A stretch of 64,000 bases of DNA from Cordylochernes scorpioides (GCA_030710605.1 CP092875.1:68648754-68712753), one strand, 5' to 3'; positions 20,575 through 31,245 are shown, numbered from the stretch's first letter. Made by a program: numbers and translations. Notes: generated by a model not told the origin, from the sequence alone.

Positions 20575-22440
20575 GATGTAAAATGAAGTCACCAAAGATA
20601 ACAGAAATCTGTCGTAGATGTAACTATGAAGTCACAAGCGAAACCTAAAAACCTCTCATTGATATAACAATGAAGTCACTAGGGACAACAAAACCTAACG
20701 AAGATGTAACAATGAAGTCACTAGGGACAACAAAACCTATCGAAGATGTAACAATGAAGTCATAAGGGACAAAAAATAACCTGTAGTAGATGTAACAATG
20801 GAGTCACTAGGGACAACTAAACAAGTCGTAGATGTAACAATGAAGTCATAAGGGACAACAAACCCAGTCGTAGATATAACAATGATCTCATGAGGGACAA
20901 GAAAACCATGTCGTAGATGTAACAATGGAGTCCCTAGGGACAACGAAACCTGCCGTAGATGTAGCAATGAAGTCACTAGGGACAACAAAACCTGTCGTAG
21001 ATGTAACAATGAAGTCACTAGGGAACACCAAAACCTATCGAAGATGTAACAATGAAGTCATAATGGACAACAAAACCTATCTTAGATGTAACAATGAAGT
21101 CACTAGGGACAACAAAACCTATCGTAGATGTAATAATGAAGTCACTAGGGACAATAAACTCTGTCGTATATGTAACAATGAAGTCACTAGGGACAACAAA
21201 ACCTGTCGTAGATTTAACAATTAGTCATAAGGGACAACAAAACCAGTCGTATGTAACAATGAAGTCACTAGGGACAATAAACCCTGTCGTAGATGTAATA
21301 ATGAAGTCATAAGGAACAAAAAAACTTGTCGTAGATGAAACAATGAAGTCATTAGGGAAAACAAAAACCTGGTGTTTATATAAAAAGAGGGTACCAGAAA
21401 AAAAAGGCCGTAAATGTAACAATGAAATCACCAGCGACACCAAATTCTCTTGGTGATGTAACAATGAGGTCACTAGGGTTAACAACAACCTTTAGTATAT
21501 GTAATATTGAGGTGACCAGAGACAACAAAAATCCGTAGTTAATATAACACTGAAGTTACCGGGGACAACAAAATCCGTTTTTAATGTAGCAGTAAAGTCA
21601 CGGCGGGCACAAAAATATGTTCTTGATATAATAATGAAGTCACCGGGAACAAAAAAAACCCGTTGTTAATGTAAAAATGAAGTCACCAGAGACAATATAA
21701 TCCGTTTTCAATATAAGAGTAATCTCTTTTCGAAGAAATCTCTTGTTGATGTAACAATGAAGTCACCAGGGACCAAAATAAACCCGTTGTTAATGTAAAA
21801 ATAAATTCACCAGGGACAATAAAATCCGTTTTTATTATTATAGTCAAACCTTGTCACAGGCATCTCTTGTTGATCTAACAATGAATTCAACAGGGACCAA
21901 AAAACCCCGTTGTTAATCTAACAATGAAGTCACGTCGGGCACAAAAAGCTGTTGTTAATGTAACAATGAAGTCACCAGAGACAAAAGAAACGTGGTTAAT
22001 TTAAAAATGAAGTTACAAGGGGCAACAATATCCCTTTTCAGTGCAACGGAGAGCAGTCACGTCAGGCACAAAAAGCTTCTTTTAAGGTAACAATGAAGTC
22101 ACCAGGAGCAAATAAAACGTGGTTAATTTAACAATGAAGTTACAAGGGGCAACAAAATACGTGGTTGATGGAACACTGAAATCATCAGAGATAAAAAAAC
22201 CTCGTTGATGGTGTAACAATGAAGTCACTAAGAACAAAAGATTTCGTTTTTTTTTTATGTAGAAGTAAAGTCACGCCGGGCACAACAATCTGTTGTTGAT
22301 GTCACAATGAAGTCACCAGGGACAACAAAACCGAATGTTGATCTAACAATGAAGTCACCAGAGACAATATATTCCTGTTGTTGATATAACAATAAAGTTA
22401 CTTCGGACACAAAATTTGTTATTATTCGAACAACGAAGTC
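20575..22440. repeat. 42-bp minisatellite, about 44 units, array A
   Basis: The unit is GTAACAATGAAGTCACTAGG then GACAACAAAACCTGTCGTAGAT, well conserved at 20700-21350 and increasingly diverged to 22440. A 42-bp unit is divisible by three, so open frames run through it; they are not taken as genes. Array B at 26787 is the same family in reverse orientation. Confidence 0.92.
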
Positions 22441-22589
22441 TATTTTTTCCTATATGTTGGTTTTTATATCTAGGAATAAACCGTCATATTGTTTCAATAA
22501 GATAGGTAGGTGTTGAAGGTGAAAATCCCCTATTGTTTATTTCAAATGATATTTTAGGGTTCAATTAAAGGAAATATAATATACATATA

Positions 22590-23909
22590 CGAGGTGTGTT
22601 CAAAAGGTATCGCGACTTTTGAATTTTCGCGGGTTACGTATATTCGAATTTCGATCTTTTTGTGGCTTTATGTTGGTACTCATGTCTCTCACTTATGCCG
22701 ACAAGCTCGGCCATTTTGAATGTTCAGTTAATTGTTTACAGCTGCTTTGCTTGCAGGTGTTTTGGATCGTCTTCGATTTTTACCTATTAAAAAAATGGAT
22801 CAAAGAACTTGTATCAAATTTTGTGTGAAAAACGAAATTAAGTGCGCGGATGCATTCCGAATGTTGACTGTGGCATACGGAGAAGCTACCTTGGACCGAA
22901 GCAACGTTTATCGGTGGTACAAAATGTTCTCAGAAGGCCGAGAAGATGTGAACGACGAAGAGCGTGCCGGACGCCCGAGCACTTCAACAACAGACGAAAA
23001 AATTAATGAAGTGGAGAAAATGATATTGGCCAATCGTCGAATCACCGTTAGAGAAGTTGCTGAGGATCTAAACATATCGATTGGCTCGTGCCATTCGATT
23101 TTTATCAATGATTTGGGCATGAGACGGGTCGCCGCGAAATTCGTACCAAAATTGCTCAATTGCGACCAAAAACAGCATCGCATGAACATTGCTAATGAGA
23201 TGTTGGACTCTGTCCGCGACGACCCAAATTTGCTTCAGAGTGTCATAACTGGTGACGAAGCGTTGTTTATGGTTATGACGTGGAAACCAAAGCTCAATCA
23301 TCTCAATGGAAGCTGCCGCACGAACCAAGACCAAAAAAAACGCGCCAAGTTCGGTCGAATGTGAAAGTTTTGCTGACAGTTTTCTTCGATTGCAGGGGCG
23401 TGGTGCATCATGAGTTCTTGCCACAGGGTAGAACGGTCAATAAGGAATATTACCTGCAAGTTATGCGCAATTTGCGCGAAGCAATCCGCCAGAAACGCCC
23501 GGATTTGTGTAAGAACAAAAATCGGCTTTTGCACCACGATAACGCCCCTGCTCACACATAGTTGCTTGTGCGCGACATTTTGGCCAAAAACAACACACTA
23601 ATGATGCCGCAGCCACCGTATTCCCCAGATCTGGCCCCCTGTGACTTTTTCTTGTTCCCTAAACTGAAGAGGCCCATGAAAGGACGATGTTACGCTACGC
23701 TTGACGAGATAAAGACGGCATCGAAGGAGGAGCTGAAAAAGATTTTTTAAAAAGATTTTTTGAAGTGCTTCAAAGATTGGAAAAACCGTTGGCACAAGTG
23801 TATAATATCTCATGGGGATTACTTTGAAGGGGACAAAATAGGTATTCATGAATAAATAAATAATTTTTGAAAAAACACAAAAGTCGCGAAACTTTTTGAA
23901 CACACCTCG
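22590..23909 (+). mobile_element. Mariner element 2, 1,320 bp
   Basis: The terminal inverted repeats CGAGGTGTGTTCAAAAGGTA and CGAGGTGTGTTCAAAAAGTT (reading inward from the right) are flanked by TA on both sides. They continue into CGCGACTTTTG. It carries one transposase gene on the plus strand, disrupted in at least three places. Confidence 0.93.
22795..23830 (+). pseudogene. Mariner transposase, multiply disrupted
   Basis: Starts ATG at 22795 (MDQRTCIKFCVKNEIKC). The helix-turn-helix region ends near GRPSTSTTDEKI, followed by VREVAEDLNISIGSCHSI. VITGDEA carries the first catalytic D, LLHHDNAPAHT the second, and PYSPDLAPCDFF the third, with 34 residues between the last two. Breaks: a one-base frameshift at about 23262 (TGGGTTTATGG expected, ttgtttatgg seen), an amber stop at 23559-23561 after HDNAPAHT, and a duplicated gattttttaaaa at 23740 that closes the frame before WKNRWHKCI. 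Inactive. Confidence 0.92.
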
Positions 23910-24232
23910 TATACTAATTTTTCATATATAGAGGTTTATTTCCAAATAATAGATGGAATTCATTAAGCTAGCTGGGATGAAAAGATGGAAGTTGATTCAC
24001 AGTTTCGTTTACAGAAACCCAGCTGTGTGATCTTTGGTCTAGAGATTTCTAAGGAATTCTATTGAATAACTGAAATTTTGATATTTAAAAATATATTTCT
24101 TATCAAAAGGTTTCTTTCCCCATAATATTTGGCATTGATTGTCAGCTACGTTTGAAATTTGATACTTTTTTATATTTTGCTGATTGCTATTATTGGAAAA
24201 ACAGTTTCTCTAAAATAGTTTTGATTAAAAAT
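23910..24232. other. No recognised feature
   Basis: AT-rich spacer between mariner 2 and the minisatellite. Confidence 0.4.
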
Positions 24233-24373
24233 TAATTCTTGTTTTTGTTGTATCTACGGCGGGTTTGTTGTCCGCGATGATTATTCTTGTTGTATTTACG
24301 TGGGGTTTGTTGTCCGCGGTGATTATTCTTGTTGTATTTACGTGGGGTTTGTTGTCCGCGGTGATTATTCTTG
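24233..24373 (+). repeat. 42-bp minisatellite array B, left remnant
   Basis: About three units of GTTGTATCTACGGCGGGTTT then GTTGTCCGCGGTGATTATTCTT, in the same orientation as the long block 26787-28310. The 374-bp array interrupts the minisatellite. ttattcttgtt occurs at both junctions, which could be a target duplication or simply the unit sequence. Confidence 0.9.
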
Positions 24374-26786
24374 TTAATACAAAGCGATAACGCGCCATCT
24401 GTACATATAAAATGAAAGGATTTAAAAGCACGAAAGTTTCCTTTATACATAATACACACTTTCTACTGCCCTTACTGCAATGAAAAAATATATTGGGAGG
24501 GCTTGGCTCATCAGTGGTGAACCCTCCCAGCGGTTTCGCCAATTTAATCCACCAGACCGCTTCTCAGAGCTCTAATACTGTATTGGACGATTCTGCTTAT
24601 ATACGCAGCACTGAAGGATGGAATCTTAGAAATGGTTTTCAAGAGAACTATGGACAAAAGCTTATAGGACAGTAGAATTACATTCAAATATTTGCATCGA
24701 GCAATGCTCTTCCGCAAACAATAAATACAAGGCCAGTTAGGCATAAATTAATACAAAGCGATAACGCGCCATCTGTACATATAAAATGAAAGGATTTAAA
24801 AGCACGAAAGTTTCCTTTATACATAATACACACTTTCTACTGCCCTTACTGCAATGAGAAAATATATTGGGAGGGCTTGGCTCATCAGTGGTGAACCCTC
24901 CCAGCGGTTTCGCCAATTTAATCCACCAGACCGCTTCTCAGAGCTCTAATACTGTATTGGACGATTCTGCTTATATACGCAGCACTGAAGGATGGAATCT
25001 TAGAAATGGTTTTCAAGAGAACTATGGACAAAAGCTTATAGGACAGTAGAATTACATTCAAATATTTGCATCGAGCAATGCTCTTCCGCAAACAATAAAT
25101 ACAAGGCCAGTTAGGCATAAATTAATACAAAGCGATAACGCGCCATCTGTACATATAAAATGAAAGGATTTAAAAGCACGAAAGTTTCCTTTATACATAA
25201 TACACACTTTCTACTGCCCTTACTGCAATGAAAAAATATATTGGGAGGGCTTGGCTCATCAGTGGTGAACCCTCCCAGCGGTTTCGCCAATTTAATCCAC
25301 CAGACCGCTTCTCAGAGCTCTAATACTGTATTGGACGATTCTGCTTATATACGCAGCACTGAAGGATGGAATCTTAGAAATGGTTTTCAAGAGAACTATG
25401 GACAAAAGCTTATAGGACAGTAGAATTACATTCAAATATTTGCATCGAGCAATGCTCTTCCGCAAACAATAAATACAAGGCCAGTTAGGCATAAATTAAT
25501 ACAAAGCGATAACGCGCCATCTGTACATATAAAATGAAAGGATTTAAAAGCACGAAAGTTTCCTTTATACATAATACACACTTTCTACTGCCCTTACTGC
25601 AATGAAAAATGTGTATTATGTATAAAGGAAACTTTCGTGCTTTTAAATCCTTTCATTTTATATGTACAGATGGCGCGTTATCGCTTTGTATTAATTTATG
25701 CCTAACTGGCCTTGTATTTATTGTTTGCGGAAGAGCATTGCTCGATGCAAATATTTGAATGTAATTCTACTGTCCTATAAGCTTTTGTCCATAGTTCTCT
25801 TGAAAACCATTTCTAAGATTCCATCCTTCAGTGCTGCGTATATAAGCAGAATCGTCCAATACAGTATTAGAGCTCTGAGAAGCGGTCTGGTGGATTAAAT
25901 TGGCGAAACCGCTGGGAGGGTTCACCACTGATGAGCCAAGCCCTCCCAATATATTTTTTCATTGCAGTAAGGGCAGTAGAAAGTGTGTATTATGTATAAA
26001 GGAAACTTTCGTGCTTTTAAATCCTTTCATTTTATATGTACAGATGGCGCGTTATCGCTTTGTATTAATTTATGCCTAACTGGCCTTGTATTTATTGTTT
26101 GCGGAAGAGCATTGCTCGATGCAAATATTTGAATGTAATTCTACTGTCCTATAAGCTTTTGTCCATAGTTCTCTTGAAAACCATTTCTAAGATTCCATCC
26201 TTCAGTGCTGCGTATATAAGCAGAATCGTCCAATACAGTATTAGAGCTCTGAGAAGCGGTCTGGTGGATTAAATTGGCGAAACCGCTGGGAGGGTTCACC
26301 ACTGATGAGCCAAGCCCTCCCAATATATTTTTTCATTGCAGTAAGGGCAGTAGAAAGTGTGTATTATGTATAAAGGAAACTTTCGTGCTTTTAAATCCTT
26401 TCATTTTATATGTACAGATGGCGCGTTATCGCTTTGTATTAATTTATGCCTAACTGGCCTTGTATTTATTGTTTGCGGAAGAGCATTGCTTGATGCAAAT
26501 ATTTGAATGTAATTCTACTGTCCTATAAGCTTTTGTCCATAGTTCTCTTGAAAACCATTTCTAAGATTCCATCCTTCAGTGCTGCGTATATAAGCAGAAT
26601 CGTCCAATACAGTATTAGAGCTCTGAGAAGCGGTCTGGTGGATTAAATTGGCGAAACCGCTGGGAGGGTTCACCACTGATGAGCCAAGCCCTCCCAATAT
26701 ATTTTTTCATTGCAGTAAGGGCAGTAGAAAGTGTGTATTATGTATAAAGGAAACTTTCGTGCTTTTAAATCCTTTCATTTTATATT
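24374..26786. mobile_element. Palindromic tandem array of 374-bp units (3.3 forward, 3.3 inverted)
   Basis: Forward unit starts (aatacaaagcgataacgcg) fall at 24376, 24750, 25124 and 25498, exactly 374 apart. The fourth unit stops after about 110 bp at 25607. The same sequence then runs in reverse, with unit ends at 25692, 26066 and 26440. The centre of symmetry is about 25595, and the two arms are separated by a 29-nt spacer (ctttctactgcccttactgc, aatgaaaaa). Units are nearly identical, so the array is young or homogenised. No protein is encoded. The ribozyme-like segment is annotated at 25881-25949. Single and decayed units occur at 16255, 19015, 33272, 35275, 35590, 36490, 38450, 41885, 45190 and 63310. 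Confidence 0.95.
25881..25949 (+). ncRNA. Split, permuted hammerhead-like module in the 374-bp unit (representative)
   Basis: The strand reads, in order: GCGGUC, UGGUGGA, UUAAA, UUGGC, GAAA, CCGC, UGGGAGGG, UUCACCA, CUGAUGA, GCCAAG, CCCUCCCA. Helix III pairs GCGGU with ACCGC, helix I UGGUGGA with UUCACCA, and helix II GCCAA with UUGGC. CUGAUGA, GAAA and a GUC cut site are all intact. But the strand order (III5'-I5', II3'-GAAA-III3', I3'-CUGAUGA-II5') is not a circular permutation of a normal hammerhead. Seen as hairpins, two adjacent stems have mutually complementary loops. The same segment occurs in all units: minus strand in the forward arm (near 24495-24563, 24869-24937, 25243-25311), plus strand in the inverted arm (25881, 26255, 26629). 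Activity is unknown. Confidence 0.5.
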
Positions 26787-28312
26787 ATTCTTGTTGTATC
26801 TACGGCGGGTTTGTTGACACTCTAATTGTTATTGTTGTATCTACGGCGCGTTTGTTGTCCGCGGTGATTATTATTGTTGTATTTACGTGGGGTTTGTTGT
26901 CCGCGGTGATTATTCTTGTTGTATCTACGGCGGGTTTGTTGTCCGCGGTGATTATTCTTGTTGTATCTACGGCGGGTTTGTTGTCCGCGGTGATTATTCT
27001 TGTTGTATTTACGTGGGGTTTGTTGTCCGCGGTGATTATTCTTGTTGTATCTACGGCGGGTTTGTTGTCCGCGGTGATTATTCTTGTTGTATCTACGGCG
27101 GGTTTGTTGTCCGCGGTGATTATTCTTGTTGTATCTACGGCGGGTTTGTTGTCCGCGGTGATTATTCTTGTTGTATCTACGGCGGGTTTGTTGTCCGCGG
27201 TGATTATTATTGTTGTATCTACGGCGGGTTTGTTGACCGCGGTAATTATTCTTGTTGTATCTACGGTGGGTTTGTTGTTCGCGGTGATTATTCTTGTTGT
27301 ATCTACGGCGGGTTTGTTGTCCACGGTGATCATTCTTGTTGTATCTACGGCGGGTTTGTTGACCGCGGTGATTATTCTTGTTGTATCTACGGCGGGTTTG
27401 TTGTCCGCAGTAATTGTTATTGTTGTATCTACGGCGGGTTTGTTGTCCGCTCTAATTATTCTTGTTGTATCTACGGTGGGTTTGTTGTTCTAGGTGATTA
27501 TTCTTGTTGTATCTACGGCGGGTTCGTTGTCCGCGGTGATTATTCTTGTTGTATCTACGGCGGGTTTGTTGTCCGCTGTCATTATTCTTGTTGTATCTAC
27601 GGCGGGTTTGTTGTCCGCGGTAATTGTTATTGTTGTATCTACGGCGGGTTTGTTGTCCGCGGTGATTATTCTTGTTGTATCTACGGCGGGTTTGTTGTTC
27701 TAGGTGATTATTCTTGTTGTATCTACGGTGGGTTTGTTGTCCGCTGTAATTATTCTTCTTGTAACTACGGGGGGTTTTTTGTCCGCGGTGAATATTCTTG
27801 TTGTATCTACGGCGGGTTTGTTGTCCACAGTTGTTATTCTTGTTGTACCTACGGCGGGTTTGTTGTCCGCTGTAATTGTTCTTCTTGTAACTACGGGGTT
27901 TTTTTTATCCGCGGTGAATATTCTTGTTGTATCTACGGCGGGTTTGTTGTCCGCGGTTGTTATTCTTGTTGTATCTACGGCGGGTTTGTTATCCGCTGTA
28001 ATTATTCTTCTTGTAACTACGGGGGGTTTTTTGTCCGCGGTGATTATTCTTGTTGTATCTACGGCGGGTTTGTTGTCCGCTGTAATTATTCTTGTTTTAT
28101 CTACGGCGGGTTTGTTGTCCGCTGTAATTATTCTTCTTGTAACTACGGGGGGTTTTTTGTCCGCGGTGAATATTCTTGTTGTATCTACGGCGGGTTTGTT
28201 GTCCGCGGTTGTTATTCTTGTTGTATCTACGGCGGGTTTTTTGTCCGCGGTGATTATTATTGTTGTTTCTACGGCGGGTTTGTTTTCTGTTTTGCCGATC
28301 TTGTCAATATTG
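26787..28312 (+). repeat. 42-bp minisatellite array B, main block, about 36 units
   Basis: Units of GTTGTATCTACGGCGGGTTT plus GTTGTCCGCGGTGATTATTCTT, GC-richer than the surroundings. Subtypes with TTTACGTGGGG (left) and AACTACGGGGGGTTTTTTG (right) form blocks. Because 42 is divisible by three, three long open frames (up to about 480 codons) run through. They are periodic 14-residue repeats with no start context or homology, and I do not call them genes. Confidence 0.93.
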
Positions 28313-28836
28313 TTCTAAGTGTGAACAATCGATCCTAAATTACTCTAAAGTTACATTTTAATAACTTAAATATATTTTTCTCTATCTCTCACCTACGTTT
28401 ATCTTACTAAATATTCTAATGGTCACCATCTAAAAGTATATTTTTGTGTTTCAAAAATATTCAGTTCTCTAAAATAAATAAAAAATGTAAACCTAATTTT
28501 TTTATATAAAATTTTGAAAATATTTTCCATATACTAGTAATCCCTTTTTACTTTTCAATGGGAATAATAAATATCGTTATGTTAAGTACAGTGGTGTGTT
28601 CACACACACATATATTTTGGTATACTATTGAAGGGTAACAACCCTATGATAGATGTTTCCACAAGAAAGTAGATAGACCATGTTAGCTATGACCAGATGT
28701 CGAAGTGTGTTATTTCCGTTCGGTTTTCTCCAAGAAAACTTGCCCAGCTGTCCTGGGGGAGTTTCCTAACACCTGGCTACGTGCCACGTCCAGACTTGTA
28801 GCTCTAAATCTCTCTGTCGGCCCGCCAGCTGAGCAC
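28313..28836. other. No recognised feature
   Basis: AT-rich, then a GC-richer piece at 28680-28835 (tgcccagctgtcctggggga, cggcccgccagctgagcac) with no coding frame I can support. Confidence 0.4.
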
Positions 28837-29435
28837 ACTTGTTGTATCGCTGTGTGAATCTGATTACATACATATACAGAACATAAATCGTCTAAAATAC
28901 CTTCTTTTTAATGGTGTAAAGTTTGAAAGAATATCAGTAATACGAATAGAAGAAATATATTGAAGATACATTTGTGCTACACTTGTTGGATCGCTGTGTG
29001 AATCTGATTACATACATATACAGAACATAAATCGTCTAAAATACCTTCTTTTTAATGGTGTAAAGTTTGAAATATTATCAGTAATACGAATAGAAGAAAC
29101 CTATTGAAGATATATTTGTGCTACACTTGTTACATCGCTGTGTGAAAATGATTACATACATGTACATAACCTAACACGTCTAAAATACCTTCTTTTTAAT
29201 GGTGTTAAGTTTGAATGATTATCAGTTCATACGAATAGAAGAAACCTATTGAAGATACATTTGTGCTACACTTGTTACATCGCTGTGTGAATCTGATCAC
29301 ATACATGAATGGAACAGAACCTAAATCTTCTCGAATACCTTTATTCTAGTGTCCTTTTAATGGTATAAAGTTTAAAGCTTACTAGTTCATACCAATAGAA
29401 GAAACTTAATCAAGACATTTGTGCTACGCTTGTTA
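28837..29435 (+). repeat. 145-bp tandem repeat, four copies
   Basis: Copies begin CACTTGTTGTATCGCTGTGT and similar at about 28837, 28980, 29123 and 29270, with a partial fifth at 29427. Shared marks are CATACATATACAGAACATAA and TACCTTCTTTTTAATGGTG. Inverted single copies lie at 30445-30605 and 30915-31045. Confidence 0.88.
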
Positions 29436-29749
29436 CATCAATACGCTAACCACTACTCCTCCAATTATAAATATTCACAATTTGAAAAAAGAAAAAGTAA
29501 AATCAGGTAAAAAGTTTCTTTTAATATTGAATTTGCAATATTTAAAGCAATATATACTGCTTTTCAACGTGCTAATACTCTATGTACAAATTAGCCCAAT
29601 GAAGAGCACTATATATGCTTGATAGCTTGCAAATTCAAAATTAAAACAGGCTTTTTACCTGATTTTTATTTTTATTTTTTCAAATAATTTCTGGGTAATT
29701 ATTTCTCACATAAATATTCACTATATTAATCAAATGGAAAACTATGAGA
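29436..29749. other. No recognised feature
   Basis: AT-rich, short open frames only. Confidence 0.35.
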
Positions 29750-29810
29750 ACACATGCTAAATATTTAGATAATAAAAAGACATATATTCGATTGAATATA
29801 AGGTTCATTT

Positions 29811-29851
29811 GCCAATATTTCCGTTGGCTGAACGCCAACCTTTATCAAGGC
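29811..29851 (-). ncRNA. HHR-3 hammerhead-like motif, copy a
   Basis: Minus strand: GCC, core UUGAUAA, helix II GGUUGGC/GCCAACG region with a GUUC loop, GAAA, AUAU, U, then GGC. Helix I here is GCC/GGC, while copies at 42783 and 60382 have ACC/GGU, a compensatory change. The core has U for C3 and A for G8, so cleavage activity is doubtful. Confidence 0.5.
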
Positions 29852-29950
29852 ATTACATTGTTGTATAAAAACCTCAGCGACGCATAGTGTTATCACAGTT
29901 GAAATAATTTATATCACTATGCGGCGCTGAGTTTTTTTATACAAAAATGT

Positions 29951-29994
29951 AATGATTTGATAAATGTTGGCGTTCAGCCAACCGATATATTGGC
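29951..29994 (+). ncRNA. HHR-3 hammerhead-like motif, copy b
   Basis: Inverted partner of copy a: UUUGAUAA, GUUGGCGUUCAGCCAAC (perfect 6-bp helix II), then CGAUAUAUUGGC. GAAA is changed to GAUA and helix I is lost, so this copy is decayed. Confidence 0.45.
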
Positions 29995-30082
29995 AAATAG
30001 ATATTTTATTCAATCCAATATTCATTTTAATTATCTAAAAATTTAGCATGTGTTCTCAATGTTTCCCATTTGACTAATATAG

Positions 30083-30400
30083 TTTTCTTTTTTTTTTTCC
30101 TTATCCCTAATACACGTGGTACAGACCATGATAATCATGGTGGATAGAAGTAGGCGACTGCTTTTACTGTAAGTACAGCACATGTCTACACATGTGAAAA
30201 GCAGCTCGACTTTGCACTTACAAATGTGCCAGAGCGCTGTTTGGTTACTTGCACTCGCTGGTGGGGTTGGACTTTTGCAAGAATCGGGAGCCATTGGAGC
30301 ATTTTTTTTTTATCAGAAAAAAAGTGCCCAATGCGGGAATCGAACCCTGGTCGTAGCGGTCGAAAACAAAGGGTTTAGACCATCCTTCCACCGACCCCCT
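30083..30400 (-). mobile_element. tRNA-derived SINE, copy S2, with target duplication
   Basis: Full-length SINE on the minus strand, A-tail (T-run) at 30083-30098 and tRNA-like head ending at 30400. The 10-bp sequence ACTAATATAG occurs directly on both sides (30073-30082 and 30401-30410), a clean target duplication that fixes the element's ends. Confidence 0.93.
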
Positions 30401-30439
30401 ACTAATATAGTGGATATTTATAACTAGTGAAGTAGTATG

Positions 30440-30605
30440 TTTAGTGTATTGATGTAACAAGTGTAGCACAAATGCTGAAAATAAGTATATTTTATTGGTA
30501 TAAACTGATAATGTTTCAACCTTTATACCATTAAAAAGTAGGTATTTCAGACGCTTTATGTTCTGTATATGTATGTAATCAGATCCACAGCTATGCAACA
30601 AGTGT
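30440..30605 (-). repeat. Inverted copy of the 145-bp repeat
   Basis: Reverse complement of the 28837-29435 unit (TGTTCTGTATATGTATGTAA, ACCATTAAAAAGTAGGTATT). Confidence 0.8.
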
Positions 30606-30914
30606 TTTATATGCCTTTTTATTATCTAAATATTTAACTATGAATTGCTCTATATTCAGAACATGTTAAATTGTAACTGTATGGTGTTATGCCTTGTTAT
30701 AAAAAAGGAAATACTCTTACCTTAAGGATGTATATCGCTTAGTTTTATTTATTTAACTATTTACAAGGCAACATTATCTAACTTATAACAATCACAGCTA
30801 TGCCGGAACTTCCGCCAGCCTAAGGTAAACAAAAACAGTAATGATGATAATCACCTGATCGCTAAATTCGCCGGGTTGTCAGATGGGAACCTATTCTCAA
30901 CACATCTCCCCTTT
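30606..30914. other. No recognised feature
   Basis: AT-rich spacer between the two inverted 145-bp copies. The segment 30600-30680 is loosely repeated at 31045-31110 (tctatattcagaacatg). Confidence 0.35.
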
Positions 30915-31045
30915 TTCTTCTATTGGTATTGGTATAAACTGATAATGTTTCAACCTTTATACCATTAAATGATAGGTATTTCAAACGATTCATGTGTTCT
31001 GTATATGTATGTAATCAGATTCACAGCGATGCAATAAGTGTGTTA
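30915..31045 (-). repeat. Second inverted copy of the 145-bp repeat
   Basis: Same marks as 30440-30605. tattggtataaactgataat is shared word for word between the two. Confidence 0.8.
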
Positions 31046-31195
31046 TATGACTTTTTATTATCTAAAGATATAACTATGAATTGCTCTATATTCATAACAT
31101 GGTAAATTGTAACAAGACTGCCTCTGAAAATAGGTTCCTTGAAGAAGGAACAAAAGTTAACGGCAGCGAGTTTCTTTTATTAATGCTGTAAATTC

Positions 31196-31232
31196 GGCTA
31201 GCTTTCGGACTTTGACGTCCTTCGATAGGCAA
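31196..31232 (-). ncRNA. HHR-2 hammerhead-like motif, copy 3
   Basis: Minus strand: GC, CUAUCGA, helix II GGAC/GUCC around GUCAAA (4 perfect pairs), GAAA, GCUA, GC. Same layout as other HHR-2 copies with a changed core. Confidence 0.45.
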
Positions 31233-31245
31233 CTTTCCAAGAAAC

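Larger units (their letters stand above)
29750..30053. mobile_element. HHR-3 fold-back element
   Basis: Two arms of about 145 bp (29750-29893 and 29903-30053) are inverted copies. Each contains AACACATGCTAAATATTTAG-type ends, CATATATTCGATTGAATA, the HHR-3 motif and CTCAGCGACGCATAGTG near the centre. The arms differ at several sites, so the inversion is not recent. Its right end is followed by SINE S2. Confidence 0.85.

Noticed and set aside
20737..21488. Open frames in 42-bp array A
   Set aside because: Tandem-repeat artefact as above.
25881..25949. Reading the 374-bp motif as a normal type II hammerhead (GAAA then CUGAUGA in one fold)
   Set aside because: Only 19 nt lie between GAAA and CUGAUGA; they cannot form both helix III and helix I. 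The partners for those helices lie upstream instead, which is why I describe it as permuted.
24493..26697. Repeated 60- and 66-codon frames in the 374-bp units
   Set aside because: Copies of one short frame repeated with the unit. It is broken in most diverged family members, so there is no sign of protein selection.
26648..28338. Open frames of 204-483 codons through the 42-bp array
   Set aside because: The unit length is a multiple of three, so frames stay open by arithmetic. The peptides are pure 14-residue repeats present in several frames, without start context or homology.
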